From: Chrysoporthe austroafricana
Lineage: Eukaryota; Ascomycota; Sordariomycetes; Diaporthales; Cryphonectriaceae
Length of the DNA: 64,000 nt
Assembly: GCA_001051155.2 (NCBI GenBank)
Contig: JYIP02000003.1
Span: forward strand, 3,286,001-3,350,000
Direction: 5' to 3'
Shown here: one piece after another, positions 1 through 12,900 of the stretch
How positions within the stretch are numbered: the first letter of the stretch is position 1
Layout: the number at the start of each line of letters is the position of its first letter
Translations under genes and position numbers: made by a program
The notes under the pieces: model-generated
What the model was told of the DNA's origin: nothing
Database searches by the model: none
Seen by the model: the letters and a program-made list of their open reading frames with translations, nothing else

Positions 1-1766
1 ACATTGGCAGTGCCGGAGTGGGCGACGATGACTTCTATCGGCCCGGCTTCTCGCAAGACAGATTCGAGGAGGAGCTGATGGAAAATGAGCTGAGGAGACG
101 TATGATGATGGAGAGTGCGAGGGACCTTGAGGTAGACTTGGGTAATGTCGGCATGGACGACCAGCCGGAGGTCTGTACCCTCTCGCCACCCTTGCAGGGA
201 TTTATTTCTCGCTGACTTGACCAGCCCGTGGACGAATTCGAAGAAGAGCAGCAAGAGTTCGACTGGATGAGGTGTCTGCACGACCAGATGTTTGTGTTCC
301 AGGAGAGCGATCTCGACCGCATTCTAGACATTATCATCACCAACATGACGCCTCAGCGATCCGCTTCTCAAAAGCCTGTCCCGGCAAACATGATCTTCCT
401 GAGCGCTAGATATGCGCATTACCATGCGAGTCCTGATCTGCTCGCCAAATTGCTCACCATGGCAATGGACAAGATAAATGATGTGGTCGAGTACCACCAA
501 TGGGACATGACCATATTGGCATTCTGGGCATCCAACGCCACCCTTTTGCTTCACTATCTAAAGAAGGACGCAGGGCTTGTAGAGGCGACCGTCCATTTTC
601 AGGCCCAACTCGCCGAGCTTATCAACGAGATTTTCATCCTCATCGTGCGGGACGCGGAACGGCGACTGGACAAAGTTCTGGATTCGGCGATGTTGGATCA
701 CGAGACCATACCGGGATTCGAAGACATTACGTTCCAGAACGAGTGGAAGATTTTCAAGACCAAGAAGAAGGTCAAGGAAGAGCCCCCGGAGAGGCGGTAC
801 CGGCCACCTTCACCCAAGCAGAGAGCGAAACCTGCCCCCCGGAACGTCACCTCACTCCTCTCCTCCACACTCTTTGTTCTTGACTTATACGACGTGCACT
901 CTGTGATCACAGCACAGATTGTTGCACAACTGTTTTACTGGCTCGGGGCCGAACTGTTCAACCGCATCATGTCCAACAGGAAATACCTGGCCCGGACGAA
1001 AGCCATGCAAATACGCATGAACATCTCCGTCCTCGAGGACTGGGCTCGCACGAACAACAGACAGCCTGAGCATTATGAGCACGGCGAGATGCAGGCGCAT
1101 GGGGAGAACACCATCGAGGCTGCCAGGAGGCACCTCTCGCCTGTCATCCAGCTTCTTCAGTGGCTCCAGTGCTTCTCGTCGCTAGCGGCTGACGACTTAG
1201 AGGCCCTCGTCGACACGCTGCAGCAGTTGAAGACACTCACTCCACAACAGTTGATTCATGCTGCGAATCACTACCGCGCCGAGGTCGGGGAGAAGGGTCT
1301 CCCCAAGAGCGCGATGAAATATCTGGTGGCCATACAGAAGGAGACGGAGGCGAGGCGAGAAAAGGAGAAGAGTAACCGGAAGAGTCTGGCCGCTTCAATC
1401 TCGTCACCGCCTCGCAACACCAGTGTGTCCACCGACAGTGCACCGTCGACGCCCCAGCGCAATGACAAGAAAGCCTCCAACGGCGGCAGCGGTCCGCCAC
1501 AAACCCCGATCGACGAGGGTGACGAAGAGGATGCGCCGGAAAACCTACTCATGGACCCCGCGCTGATGCTGCCGTTCACGCTGCCGTCCGTTACGGACAT
1601 GCTCGTGAGCTTCGGGGCGGGCTTCGGCGGCGTCAACCGCGAGCGCGCGAGGAAGTACATCCCGACGGTGCCGCCCGAGTTCCTGGCGAAGCTGGAGGTG
1701 AACAACGGCCTGAGCAACAGGAGGCCGCTGTTTGGCGAGAAGGACTGGGAGAACGAGGAGGTCTAG
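1..1766 (+). CDS. Dilute (DIL) domain protein, 5'-partial
   Basis: This is the 3' part of a gene that enters the window already in frame. It has two visible exons, 1-170 and 225-1766, joined by a 54-nt GT-AG intron (171-224) with a CTGAC branch site. About 569 residues are visible. The first exon is acidic and Met/Glu-rich. The second holds an alpha-helical region, then a basic linker, then a DIL-type region around 840-1330 (starting near residue SLLSSTLFVLDLYD), and a Ser/Pro-rich tail. In fungi this arrangement belongs to ankyrin plus DIL proteins, which resemble the cargo-binding tail of class V myosins and are thought to act in membrane trafficking. The ankyrin part, if present, lies upstream of the window and is inferred. 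The stop is TAG at 1764-1766. The family call comes from remembered similarity, not from a search. Confidence 0.85.
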
Positions 1767-4700
1767 CGGAGCTCTCTGCGGCCCAGCTCTAGGAGGCTCT
1801 GCTGACCCCACGCAATCCCGACGAGGCCAGCCGAGGCGCGGACTCCAAGCAACAGACTGAAGGGCCTTGGGCATTTGGAACAGGCAGCGACGCATCTCAG
1901 GAGCGGAAAGCGTATACCAATCAGTGAACGATGTGCTCTACTACCCCTCCCCCTACATGGATATGCGCGGACTTGCAGGGTGAACCATTAGCGCCTGTTT
2001 ATTGCGTATTGGGATATATTAGGATCGCTGGGAAGGGTTTCCCCAGGATAGCTTTTGGCAGCGATATGATTTGGGGATACATCCGTCCACCTTATCCGAG
2101 AATGCACCTCACCCTTTAGGACGATATGATGGAACATGTGGCCGGGTGTGCCGCGAGACGAGGTTGCGCCCTGTACAGGTAGGTAGGTGCTGGCCTGGTG
2201 TTGGGCTCCAGGCACGCCGTCGCTGGTTTCCAGGGAACATGGCGACACCAAGAAAGACATTATATATAAGGTTTACATGCCCCGGAATTCATTCTTCGTC
2301 CGCGCGTGCTCTCAAGGCCGGGAGCGATGTCCGAAGCCCGCCGCCCCTCCCAAGCAAGCTGCGTGCGCACTTAGAGCGCGGAAGAGGGGGCGGCATGAAT
2401 ACCCGACGATCTTAAGCAGGGCCAAGCCGGACTATCTCCCCCCACCTGGTCCCCTCGCATGTATGCCTGCCTTCGTCGACCGGTGAGCCATCGTCTCGTC
2501 TATATAGCCTGTATATCAACCCGACAGGCATCCCTCCGCAGCCCACGAGCTTCGAGGGGCAGAGCGAAGAAGGGAAGATCCTGGGCCGGAATATCTGGCA
2601 AGTCCCCTTGGTAGCCTACGGGCCCCCGAGCACGACACCCGATGACGACACGAGATCGATCCCCGAGTCAGTGCCGACGGTCCTTTCCCGCCGACTCCCT
2701 CTCTCTCTCTCTTTTTTTTTTTTTAATAAAAAATAATAATTACAATAATAATAATAAAAGATTGCATAGCTAAGCTCAAGGCAAGGCGCCGTCACGACAG
2801 GTGGCCGGCCGCCCGGCTCCCCGGGGGTGCTCCATCGGGGGCAGGGTCTCCGAGGGCGGGCCGGGGCGGCAGGTTATAGGACGAGGTTCTGTTCAGCCGT
2901 TGTGATCTAGCTAACCAATTCTCCTGATCTTCATCCCCCCCTTTCCACCGAAAGGGGATATTGCGCCGGGGTGCTCTACACCTTGACGCCGGTAGTGCTA
3001 CAGCACGCCCCCCGTCTCCTCGCCCAGGTCCTGCGGTGTAGTAGTCGAGCGAGGGAGATCTGGCCTGTCTAGCGGAGGGGAGACCAAGGTGAGGGAGGGA
3101 GGTGTAGGGTGGTGGTGTGCAACGGCGGCGGGCGGCAGGCGTGGCTAAGCCCAGACCTCGGTGCGACTCCGCGCGGCTGCGGGCCAGCCGGCGGGAATAC
3201 CACCTGCTCAAGTAGGCAGCTAGCTATGTCACGATCAGGCGGTGACGAAGGAGCTACCTACCTATATGCTCCCCTGTTCCCACATGGTCTCGGCAGCCCG
3301 CCGGCGGGCGAGCTGGCGACGCGAGGGCGGCACGGGGAGTTGGGGAGCTCACGAGCCCGCGGCGACAGGACCTGTGCCGCAGGACGCAACCGATGTGGGC
3401 CAGACGCTGGCTCGGGGCGTACCAAGACTACTTTTTTTTTTTTTTTTTTGCTCTTACGCAGAGATGGTTCGCAGTCGGGTCTCCACCACGGCAGGGAAGA
3501 CAGGACCTACGCCCGACTCGCTGGGGCGCGAAGACGGAAAGTCGGATCCCCAGTGGTCGCGCTGCAGCGGCGCACACACAACGGGGCGCGAAAGGACAGG
3601 CGTGGCTCGAGTCGGGCCGCCGTCTGGAGCCCTCGGGCTCTCTCTGCAGCGTCTGCCCGACTCACGACGGTGTTTCGTGATGACGCGGTCTCCGTATGGA
3701 GACACACACATGTCACAAGCACGGCAGTTGCCAAGCGCTCCTACTATGGTGTTATAAACGAGAAAGATCGTGGCGTGCTGGGCATCATCCACGTCGTCGA
3801 TCCGTGCTGTGTGCTGCACAGCTGTGGTGCTTGTGATACGTCTTACGCGCGCAGCCGGACGGCCCTTTAATCTTGAGGGAAAACGACGTCCGGCACGCAT
3901 GTGGACGGATCTGCTTGCCTGCATGCCATGGTGGGCGCTGGGAACCCACAGCGGCCGGTGCGCCTCCGCCCGGGCTCAGCATGGCGAGTGCGCCGGCGCG
4001 AGGAGGAGGCGAGGCGTCGTGTGAGGTCAGACCTACGCAGGAGAGGCCCCGGCGAAGAGCAGCAGAAGTCCCAGGTGCCAGGTCTCGATCCCCGGTGGCG
4101 CCGGCTGATTGGGTCAGGACCCCTGGTGACAGGTGGGGGGCCACCCGAGAAAATGTGTTCGCCTGGCGGGATGTTAGGTTCTATCCCGAAGCGGCGCGCG
4201 GAAGATCAGCAGAAGATCATGCTGGCCAGATTCGAGCGCAGCGCCGGCCGAGTGTGGACTGACCAAACAGCACGACTACCGCAGTGCGCTGCACATGGTG
4301 CAAAGAAACCCGAGTACGGATAAGGCGACAGCCTGCGCACGGCGAGAGGTCATCACCACCAGCTGACGCTCCAATCAGGAAAGGATGCGCATCCCGTTCG
4401 GGGCTGGAGGCTCCGTTTTAGTGTGTGTGCAGACAGGTCACGCACCGGCAATCACGGGCCACGGGGAGAGCTCCGTCGTGGCCAGACCAGGTTCCATAGC
4501 TGTCTGTCGAGGTGGATGCCGACGAGATGCGACTCCTCTCGTCTCCGGAGGGAGGCGATGCTACTGGCGATCACAGCTCGTGCATGGCCGGAGGGCGGAC
4601 CGGCCTGCAGGTTGTTTGGGGTGTGAAGATCGTGGAAGGCCGCAGGACCTCAGACAGGACGCTGCAGGGGCGCGGGGGGGGCTCTGCTGCGCGAAGCGAC

Positions 4701-6189
4701 ATCCGGCTGCCTGTCTGCCCAGCTATTCGGACCACGTCAGGGAGAGGAGGGCCACGAGTTGCTTTTTTTTTTTTTTTGTTTTTCGTTTTCAATCAACCTT
4801 TCTCCTCAATTCCGGTTCCCTTCGTTTCCCTCCCTCGCCTTGAGGCACGGCACGGCGGGTGACAGGTGTCTCATCGGACACCGTGCGCTGGACCAGTCAT
4901 TGACGCGAAATGTGGCACACTGTTGAGACTGTGTCTTGGGGGTGGACGAGGAGGTTGGCGGGCGAGGCGAGGCAGGGCAGGTCGTCAGCGGCTGCGTCTG
5001 GCTGGGACACATGGCGCGCCCTCACGTTCGTGTCGCCGGCTTGCGCGTCCCGAAGAGGCCTAAGCCCGTAGCGTGCTAGTCACGAGGTGCTAGGAGAGGG
5101 AGAGGGAGAGGGACAAAGGCTAGAAAAAAGAAAAAAGAAATGACGACTGACTCTCCCACGATGCGGGTCGCGTCGAGAGCGGGTGTAGGGAGGGATGGGA
5201 TGGACGCAGGCTGTCGAGGGTGGCGGGTCTCAGCGGGGCCTCTTAAGCCTCCAGTGGAGGGAGCAGAAGCAGGGAGCAGAGCAACTGAGAAACAGATTTT
5301 AGCCCAGGGCCCAGGGCGGGGCAGTGAAACGGGCGGGAAGAGGAAGGAGGAGAGCCAGGGTGGGCAGGCACGCAGGCTCGTGTTTGCAGGGTACAAGGAC
5401 GGGCGGCGGCGAGTCACGCGGGCCGGGGTCGTTCCCTATCTGGGCGGCGCTGCGCTCTGGTGCCTACCCTTTTCAGCCGACCTCGCGCCCGCGGGGCAGG
5501 GTCGTGTGTACTGTGACGCCGCGGCAGCACGACACCACGGCGGGCTGCTGGGCACGGCGCGGGCGCTGCAGGGTACCCAGTACCCAGCAGCCCAGCAGCC
5601 CAGCAGCCCAGCCACTGCTACGGTAGCGCACATGGCCTGGGAGCCTCCCTGTGGCCACCTGTCACTGGGTTGGGTGGGCTGTGGGCTTGTGGGATCTGGT
5701 GGTCGCCGAACGGTGGCCTCTGGGGCCGGTGCTAGAGGGAGCTGCAGTCCCGAGGCTGGCAGGCTGGCTGGACTGGCAGGGTCCCAGACGTGTGAAGGAT
5801 ATTCAATATCAGGACCCATCGTCCCCGAGAGGAGGGCCGCGAGGGAGAGTCAGTCGGGTCATCTTGTCTCGTTGTCTTCCTGTCTCCCGCTGCCCGCAGC
5901 TTTCCTGTGTCTGTCCATCCCTCGCGAGGCGTGTCTTTCTTTGTCTCTTTTTTTTTTAATTTGCCTTCTCTCGCCCTCCCTGTCTGTCCTTCTCACCATC
6001 TCTGCCGTCTGTCCAGCTGGCCGGATGCGGACCAGAGCGAGGCGAGACGAGGCCGGAGAGAAAGAAGAAAAAAAAGCCTGCATTGTATCTCAGCCCTCGC
6101 TAGGCCTCATCTGATATTCTGCCTCCTGCTGTCTGCGCCCTCCTCTCCTCCCACCGTCCGTCTCCCTTGCGTCGCCGCAGGAATTCCAG
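1767..6189. other. Intergenic region, 4.4 kb, no gene seen
   Basis: No reading frame here has the composition of a conserved protein. Several long open frames on both strands (for example 3109-3870 and 5140-6114) are GC artefacts. The stretch holds a CT/T/AAT simple repeat at about 2698-2760, an 18-base T tract at 3432-3449, a 15-base T tract at 4763-4777, and a CCAGCAG tandem repeat near 5576-5612. The last 300 bases are pyrimidine-rich and are probably the promoter and 5' leader of the TBC gene, with a possible leader-intron acceptor CGCCGCAG just before the start codon. Confidence 0.6.
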
Positions 6190-9100
6190 ATGGCGCCCTC
6201 GCGCTTTGCTAGCCTCCGTGGCAGGTCCAGCCCGTCCAGCCCGCTCAGCCCGACCAGCCCGTCCAGCCCGTCCAACCCTGGCAGCAGCAGCAGCGGGCGG
6301 CCACAGGCGCGGCCGCGCGCGCGCACCCAACACGAGCCACGGCCCATTCCTTCGCCCCCCGCCGACGACCCTGCCCTGCAGCAGCTCGTCGCCTTCCGCT
6401 ACGAGCACACCGTCCAGGCTGAGCCTCCCATCCCCATCCCTCCGCCTCGCAACCCCCTCCGCGTCAGCCGCCCGCCCACCGCCCACTCGTCTGCCATCCC
6501 GTCGAGGGCCGCCTCGAACGCCTCGACAACAGCAGCACCAGCACCAGCAGCACCAGCAGCACCAGCAGCACGAGCAGCACCAGCTTCACCAGCTTCACCA
6601 GCTTCACCAGCTTCACCAGCTTCACCAGCTTCATCCCCCAGGGCGAGGAGGCCACGCATCACCGTGCCCCCGCCGCGCCCGCCACCACCGCCCTCGCTGT
6701 GCCGCCCAGAAGACGACGCCTCCTCCTCCCCCCGCCGGCACCCCCAGCGCCAGAGCCACCAGAGCCACCAGAGCCACCAGAGCCACCAGAGCCGCCAGAG
6801 CCGCCAGAGCCGCGAGAGCCAGGGCGGCAGCACGACGACAAAGCACTCGCCCTCCTCGTCGACCACTTACACCGACTGGAAGCGCGACTCCGCCCTCGGC
6901 AGCTGCACCGTGTCGTCTGCGTCCACCACCGTGCCCGAGGACGCCTCGGACGCCCAGGGCTACGCCTGCGCGAAGCTCGACGCCGAGTCCGTCGGCCGCG
7001 ACGACCTCGCCCGCCGGCCCTCACGACCGGCCAACTGCGCCCGCAGCCACTCCGCCCAGGACCACTACGTCGTCCCCCGCACCTCGTGCCAGAGCCGCTG
7101 GTCCCTCACCGAGTCGGACGTCTCCGACAGCGCGTCCTTTAAGGAGAAGAACACCACCAGGCGGCTCATCCGCGGCCTCAGCATCAGGCTCGTGCCGATG
7201 AGGCGCCTGAAGAAGCACAGCACCGGCGGCGACGCTGCTGGTGCTGGTGCTGGTGCTGGTGCTGGTGCAGCCGCCGCCGCCTCGGCCGTGCTGCCGACTA
7301 CTACCGACTCCCCCCACCGTTCCCCCCAGTCCCAGTCCCCGTCCCAGTCCCGCCAGTCCCACCGCCCGTCAGGGTCTGCCGAATCCCCACCGCCCCGGTT
7401 ATCCTCCTCGCCTAATTTGCCGGACCGCGCCAGCCAAGAGATTGGTCACAATGACAGCCAATCTCCGCCCTCGAGTCACCCTAGGCCCCTTTCTGGCGAG
7501 CCCGGCCGGGCTGCTTCTCCTCTGCTCGACTTCGCGCCCACCATCAACACGAGCATCCCCCTGGGGAGCTTCCTCGACGACGACGACCTCGACAGCCTCA
7601 ACTTTTCCAAGCGGGGCAGCGTCTACTTTGGAGGCAAGCGCGCCATCAGCGCCCCGAGCCCGACGACTCCTGCCCCCGTCCCCTCCCCCATGGAGAAGTT
7701 CCTCGCCCCGCGCGCCGCCCCAGCCGCCCCCGTGTCGCCCACCGATGGCCCGGCCGAGACCAGGCCTGACAGGAGCGACGCGCGGCCGGGCTGGCGCCGG
7801 CACACCAAGAAGGCGTCGCTGCCGGACATCCGCGTGATGTCGGAAGACACAGAGAGGGAATCACAAAAGGTGAGATCGCTCTACGAATCCGGCGACCTGC
7901 TGCACTGGGAAGATGGGGCCCCGGGGCGCCAGTCTGGTGAGCTCCTGGAGCCTCCCGAGGAGGTTCCATCCGATGGGGACGACAACATCGCGTATGGTTT
8001 TCCTTCGGTAATTCCGCTTCGCACGTGTCCTGATGACCTGGCTAACCATGCTCTCTCCCGTCACGCAGAAGCCGGCCACCAAGAGAAAACCGGAAAAGCG
8101 TCCGGGCTATGTACCTCTCGCCTACTACCCCACTTTCGGTAATTTCGCTGCCGTCGCCACGAGGTAGCGCGCACCGTCACGAGTTCGAGCTCGCCGGCGG
8201 GATCGAGGACTGGGAGGACGTGCAGGGCGCCGACGTCGACCGCTATGGCTTCATCCAGATGGACACCGGCGGGCGGCCCGCGTCGAGGGCGAGCGTCCCT
8301 GCCGAGACCCGCTCACTGTACACATCACACGGGAGGCGGAACGGGCGCAATGTGTTGACCAAGAGGCCCAAGGGGCCTCCGCTATCACACGGTCTGTCCA
8401 GGATACCCAGCAGAAAGATGTCCGCACGGTCGCTGAACACGCAGACGTCCGAGTTCTCAGTTCGCTCGAGGCTGTCCGTCAGGTCGGGCATCCGAAACGC
8501 GGCCAACATGCTGCCGCACAACCGGGACAGGAAGATCATCGACGCGGCTGCTGACATGCTCTCGCTCCCACCGGCCCTGGCAGGCCCCGAAGAGGGCCAG
8601 AAGAGCGTCCAGGCCATCAAGGCGGCCCAGGACCGGGAGGCGAGGAGGACCGAGAAGTGGAGGAACATGGCCAGGATGGTCACCCGAGGAAAGGACAACA
8701 ACGGCGACAAGTTTGCGACCAGCGATATAGAGAAGGTCTACAAGAAGGCCAAGAAGGGCGCCGCAGGTGACCACATCCGGCTTGAGATCGAGGGTGTCGA
8801 GGTCGAGTTTGACACCAAGAACCCGAAACTCGTCGAGCGGACCTGGAAGGGCATTCCAGACCGCTGGCGCTCCTCGGCATGGTACTCGTTCTTGGCATCG
8901 AGCGCACGGGAGGCGCGGTCTGAGGTGACGGATACGCAGCTCATCGCCCAGTTCCACGGCCTGCAGGAAGTCAGCTCTCCAGACGATGTGCAGATCGACC
9001 TGGACGTGCCCAGGACCATCAACAGGCACATCATGTTCCGGAAGAGATACCGAGGTGGCCAGAGACTTCTCTTTCGCGTCCTCCACGCGCTCTCTCTGTA

Positions 9101-9764
9101 TTTCCCAGACACAGGGTACGTGCAGGGTATGGCCGCGCTGGCGGCAACTCTGCTGTGCTACTACGATGAAGAACGGTGTTTTGTGATGTTGGTCTGGCTG
9201 TGGCAGTTCCGGGGACTCAAGCGCCTCTACCAGCACGGCTTCGGTGGGCTCATGATTGCGCTGCAAGATCTCGAGAGATACTGGCTCAAGGGAAAGCCAA
9301 TCTCTCAGAAGCTCGTAAGTCTACGCTGGTCCTATTCGCTTCCGAAATCGTGCCCTGGCTAACGAGGCGCTCAGAACGATCTGGGGATCGACCCCACGGC
9401 TTACGGAACGCGTTGGTATCTCACGCTCTTCAATTTGTCGATACCCTTCCCGGTCCAGCTGCGGGTCTGGGACGTGTTCATGCTGCTCGGCGGGTGTCCG
9501 CCGACCACTGAATCGGGCTGTGGAAAGGAGAAGCAGAAGGAGCAGGCCAAGGAACTCGACAATGACCTGATATTTGACGGGCTCGACATCGTCCACGCGA
9601 CCGCTGCAGCGCTCATTGACATGCACAAGGACGTGATCATCGGCGGTGATTTCGAGAACGTCATGAAGGGCCTCACGTCCTTCCAGGACGTCAAGGACGA
9701 GGACAAGTTTATCACGCTCGTGAGGGCGGAGTGGAACACGCACCGCGGGAAGAAGAAGGGGTAG
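6190..9764 (+). CDS. TBC-domain Rab GTPase-activating protein
   Basis: Exons 6190-7991, 8069-9314 and 9375-9764 give 1145 residues. The introns are 77 nt (GTATGG...CACGCAG) and 60 nt (GTAAGT...GCTCAG), and both keep the frame. TBC proteins speed GTP hydrolysis by Rab GTPases and so end vesicle-trafficking signals. The TBC domain starts near residue 861 (KGIPDRWRSSAW). It carries the two catalytic fingers: I910-x2-D913-x2-R916 (within IDLDVPRT) and Y951-V-Q953. The first 600 or so residues are disordered, rich in Ser, Pro, Gln and His, with nonapeptide-scale tandem repeats. The exon 1 tail VRSLYESGDLLHWEDG reads as a folded motif just before the first intron. The start chosen is the first ATG in the long frame, after a pyrimidine-rich leader. 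The frame stays open for 46 codons after the TAG at 9762. The exact yeast Gyp orthologue is not assigned. Confidence 0.9.
6534..6810 (+). repeat. Three coding 9-bp tandem repeats in the TBC gene
   Basis: Within the disordered N terminus, an AGCACCAGC-like repeat (about 6534-6580) codes for Ala-Pro-Ala. A GCTTCACCA repeat of five to six units (about 6582-6634) codes for Ser-Pro-Ala. A CAGAGCCAC repeat (about 6755-6810) codes for Gln-Ser-His, drifting to Gln-Ser-Arg. Confidence 0.9.
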
Positions 9765-9905
9765 GACCTCTTCGCCATCCCCGAGGCTGACTCCTCAGAA
9801 GACGGGGACAGCGCGGGCACAGGCGCCCCGGCGGGGCGACGCATCATCAGGTCGTACGTGCAGATCCCGGACCTGTTCGCGTCCTGGGGGAGCAAGGAGG
9901 CATAG
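9765..9905 (+). other. In-frame coding-like extension behind the TBC gene stop
   Basis: Directly after TAG at 9762-9764 the same frame continues for 46 codons to a second TAG at 9903-9905. It reads as protein-like sequence, including RRIIRSYVQIPDLFASW, with the same GC-rich codon choice as the exon before it. No plausible intron removes the first stop: the only GT-AG pair around it is 38 nt and breaks the frame. It may be a readthrough tail, a recent nonsense mutation, a base error, or chance. Confidence 0.5.
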
Positions 9906-12900
9906 GGCCCCGCCGGACGAGACTAGGGGCTGCAGGCCACCCACGGGCTCTCGTGCTGGCCGCTGCACCGCCCTCACCCTCACCCTGCTCCCCACAGCCG
10001 TCTGGACTCACCGCATGCCCCAGCGCCGGGCTTCCTTTTGTCACCAGCACTCTGTTATTGATTCGAAGGCAGGAACTAAAGTATGGGAACGGGTTCCACG
10101 GGCTGTGCTTTTTCTTTAACGACTCATCATATACCCCCTCCGCGCGCGCATCTTTGATGATATCACCATATTCCCTTTTACTACTACCACTACTACCCCA
10201 CGAGACAGGTCGGGCAGCTCACTCTTCGCCGCCCCCGGGAGGACAGGCGCTATTCGAAGAAGAATGTTAGCGAGATAATCAGTCAGTCACGCGTTTGCGA
10301 GATGCACGCGGATAAAATTAATACAGTCTCTGTCACCATGATTCTCCGTGCTCGCCTGTGTGTGTCCGCTAGTAGTAGGTTAGATGGCTCCGGGCTTCCG
10401 GAGCAGAGACGACGGTAGGCATGCCACGTGTCTAGTCGCGGGTGCTATAGATTGGTTGATTGATTCGGGGTGGGCAGCGTGTCATACCGCAGACCGGAGG
10501 CTAGGGACGCATGAGAAGCCATTGCCTCGACTTTGTTCACGGTGTCATATGATCCACAGCAGATCAGAATGAAGGCATACATACTCTAGGCGCAAAGAGT
10601 CTCGCCCTCTATTCAGATCCCCGGGCGGGAGGAGAGGGGTTCGCTCCCGTGGCCAGCGCAGTGTCGAACTCGGAAGGTTTTCCCAGGAAGGGATGCTCTG
10701 TCTAGGAATTATTTATTGAGTATCAGACCCGCCGATCTCTGCAGATCTTCGCAATGCTGTCTGGGGCCGACAAGGAAGAGGGATGCCGACGCAGGCACGC
10801 GCGGCGCACCCCCCGGCATATACCCTCTCCCCGTGCGCTGCGCAGCAGCATCCGCAGGTAGGACGATCACCAACCAGCGAAAGTCTGTCTGGTCTGCCGT
10901 GGGCCCTCGCGCGGCAGATTGAGGCGATCCGCCTCGGCCCGGCAGATCTCGAGACGATGGGAGGGGGAAGGAAGGCCCATCTGCAAACAGCAGCCCTTCT
11001 TGCCGTCACCCGCCAACCCACCGACTCGATAACGACGACGGCGACGACGCCGCCGCCGCCGCCGCCGCCGTGGTTCCAGAACGGCGTCTCGGCGCTGCCC
11101 CCCTCCCCCCGGACACGCCTGCCTAAAGCGGACGGCATGTGGGCGGCGGTCCAATGAGGTGCCGGACCCGGTTTTCTGTCTCTCGGGACGGCCCGTGCCT
11201 TTCCTCGCTCGTCGCCCGGTTCAGGCAAGGTGCGGCTGAGCTTTTCCTGCCCGTTCTGACTGGGGCGGGGGTCTGAAGAGGAGTTTTTGGTTTTGGGGGG
11301 GTGGGGGGGTCTGTGCGTGTTGTTGTTGGGGGCGTCCTGGGGCCTGCCTCTCCCCCCCCTCCCGGCTTTTCTTTCTGGGTTTAGCTTTGCGAGAGGGCGT
11401 GAATGGTATTTAGGCTGGGTTCTTGATATTGTTGGGCAGGGGCTGGTTGATGTGCGAGGTTGAAGGGTTTAGTAATTCACTCTACTGGTTTTATCTGGGA
11501 AGGGAATGACGCTGTGATTACCGGCAAGGCGAAATGGAGGACCTGAGCGATCACAGAGAGCCTCTGCTTCAGATTAACGCAGATACATGCACATACACAA
11601 AGAGGGGGGGATGAGCAGTCGAGTGCCTAGAGAAGTAACCGGCTTTTTTGATATTACAGCGCGAGCGAAAGGGACGAGAATTTTGGCCCGCGTCACGGTC
11701 TGAACGACAGACGATCGTGGTCCAGCTCACCCCCTCCGTTTCCAAACAAGAAGAGAAGTAACGTCTAAGTAGGATAAGTACGCAGGCTGTACCGCGTCCG
11801 TCCTCCGGCCGAGAAGTGCCAAGCTCCAGCGGTGACCTGTGTCGGCCAGGGTGCCCTGCAGCCAGAAGAGAAGCTACACCATTGGGCGGTTCGCGTTCTC
11901 GAGAACCCCGACCCGTAGATTAGGTTTGGAATCCAGCACACCGTGGTCGGGTCATGCTGTCTCTTTCGGAAGGGGGGAAGCAGAGGTGCCTCGGAGGACC
12001 GTTATGCCGGGAGGCGCCGGCCGTCTAATTGCAGGAGATGGCCGGGCAGGTCTCGTTTCTGTAGATTCACCTCGGCAGCGGCGAAGGGCTTTCACGCGGC
12101 GCTGGATAAATCGCATCATCGTGAACACATCTACCGTCCGGCGGGAAAGTCGGTCGAGAGCGGGCCTGTCCGTGCAGCCCCCCCCCGGGTGGTTGCGCGG
12201 CGACTATACGCAGTCCTGAAGCGTACGTATATGTTAAGGGATTAGGGACCACCACCCATTTACGCCCTATCTCTCTCCCTGTGTGAGGAGTGTCTTTTGC
12301 GTATACAGCTCACACCTTCACCGCCTGCGGTCGCCGGGCGGGAGGAGACTGGGTCTGGCGAGAATGAGATAAGATCATCCTGTTGTGTCGGCATGAGCCG
12401 AGCTGAACCACCATAAACTACCTCTGGACGATAGTAGACTTCCGGGAAGCCTGCATCCTCTGGGCCCCTTGACGGGCTAGCGATCCACGTAGTGGCCTGT
12501 CATTCCCCGACTTCGCCGACCAGATGGGCATTGGCACGTCGCGATACTTTGGCAGCCGGGGTTCCGGATAGGAGAGACTGGACGAGAATGCCGTGGGGTG
12601 GTCCACCGGTCTGCCTGGTCCAGATTAGCGAGCAGCAGGCGTAGCAGCCTGGCCAGAGCAAGGCTCGGCGGGGAGACCCTCATCCGGCTCCCTTCCCGCC
12701 TCGAGACGCGCCTGCTAGGTCTTCGTGTTGTGGCGGTCTCCCCCAGGGCCCGGAAGGCGTGGGCAGCAGCTTATCTGAAGATGGTGCGTCTCGCCGTGGT
12801 CGATCTTCGGCGCTACGATTCCTTGGCCGTTGCGGCCGAGGGGTCTTCCGGCCGTGGTAGAAACTTTAGTGCGTCGTTGGCGGTGGTGATAGAATTATTC

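Noticed and set aside
5140..6114. 324-codon open frame on the plus strand
   Set aside because: Low-complexity composition, no family signature, and it lies in the probable promoter and leader of the TBC gene.
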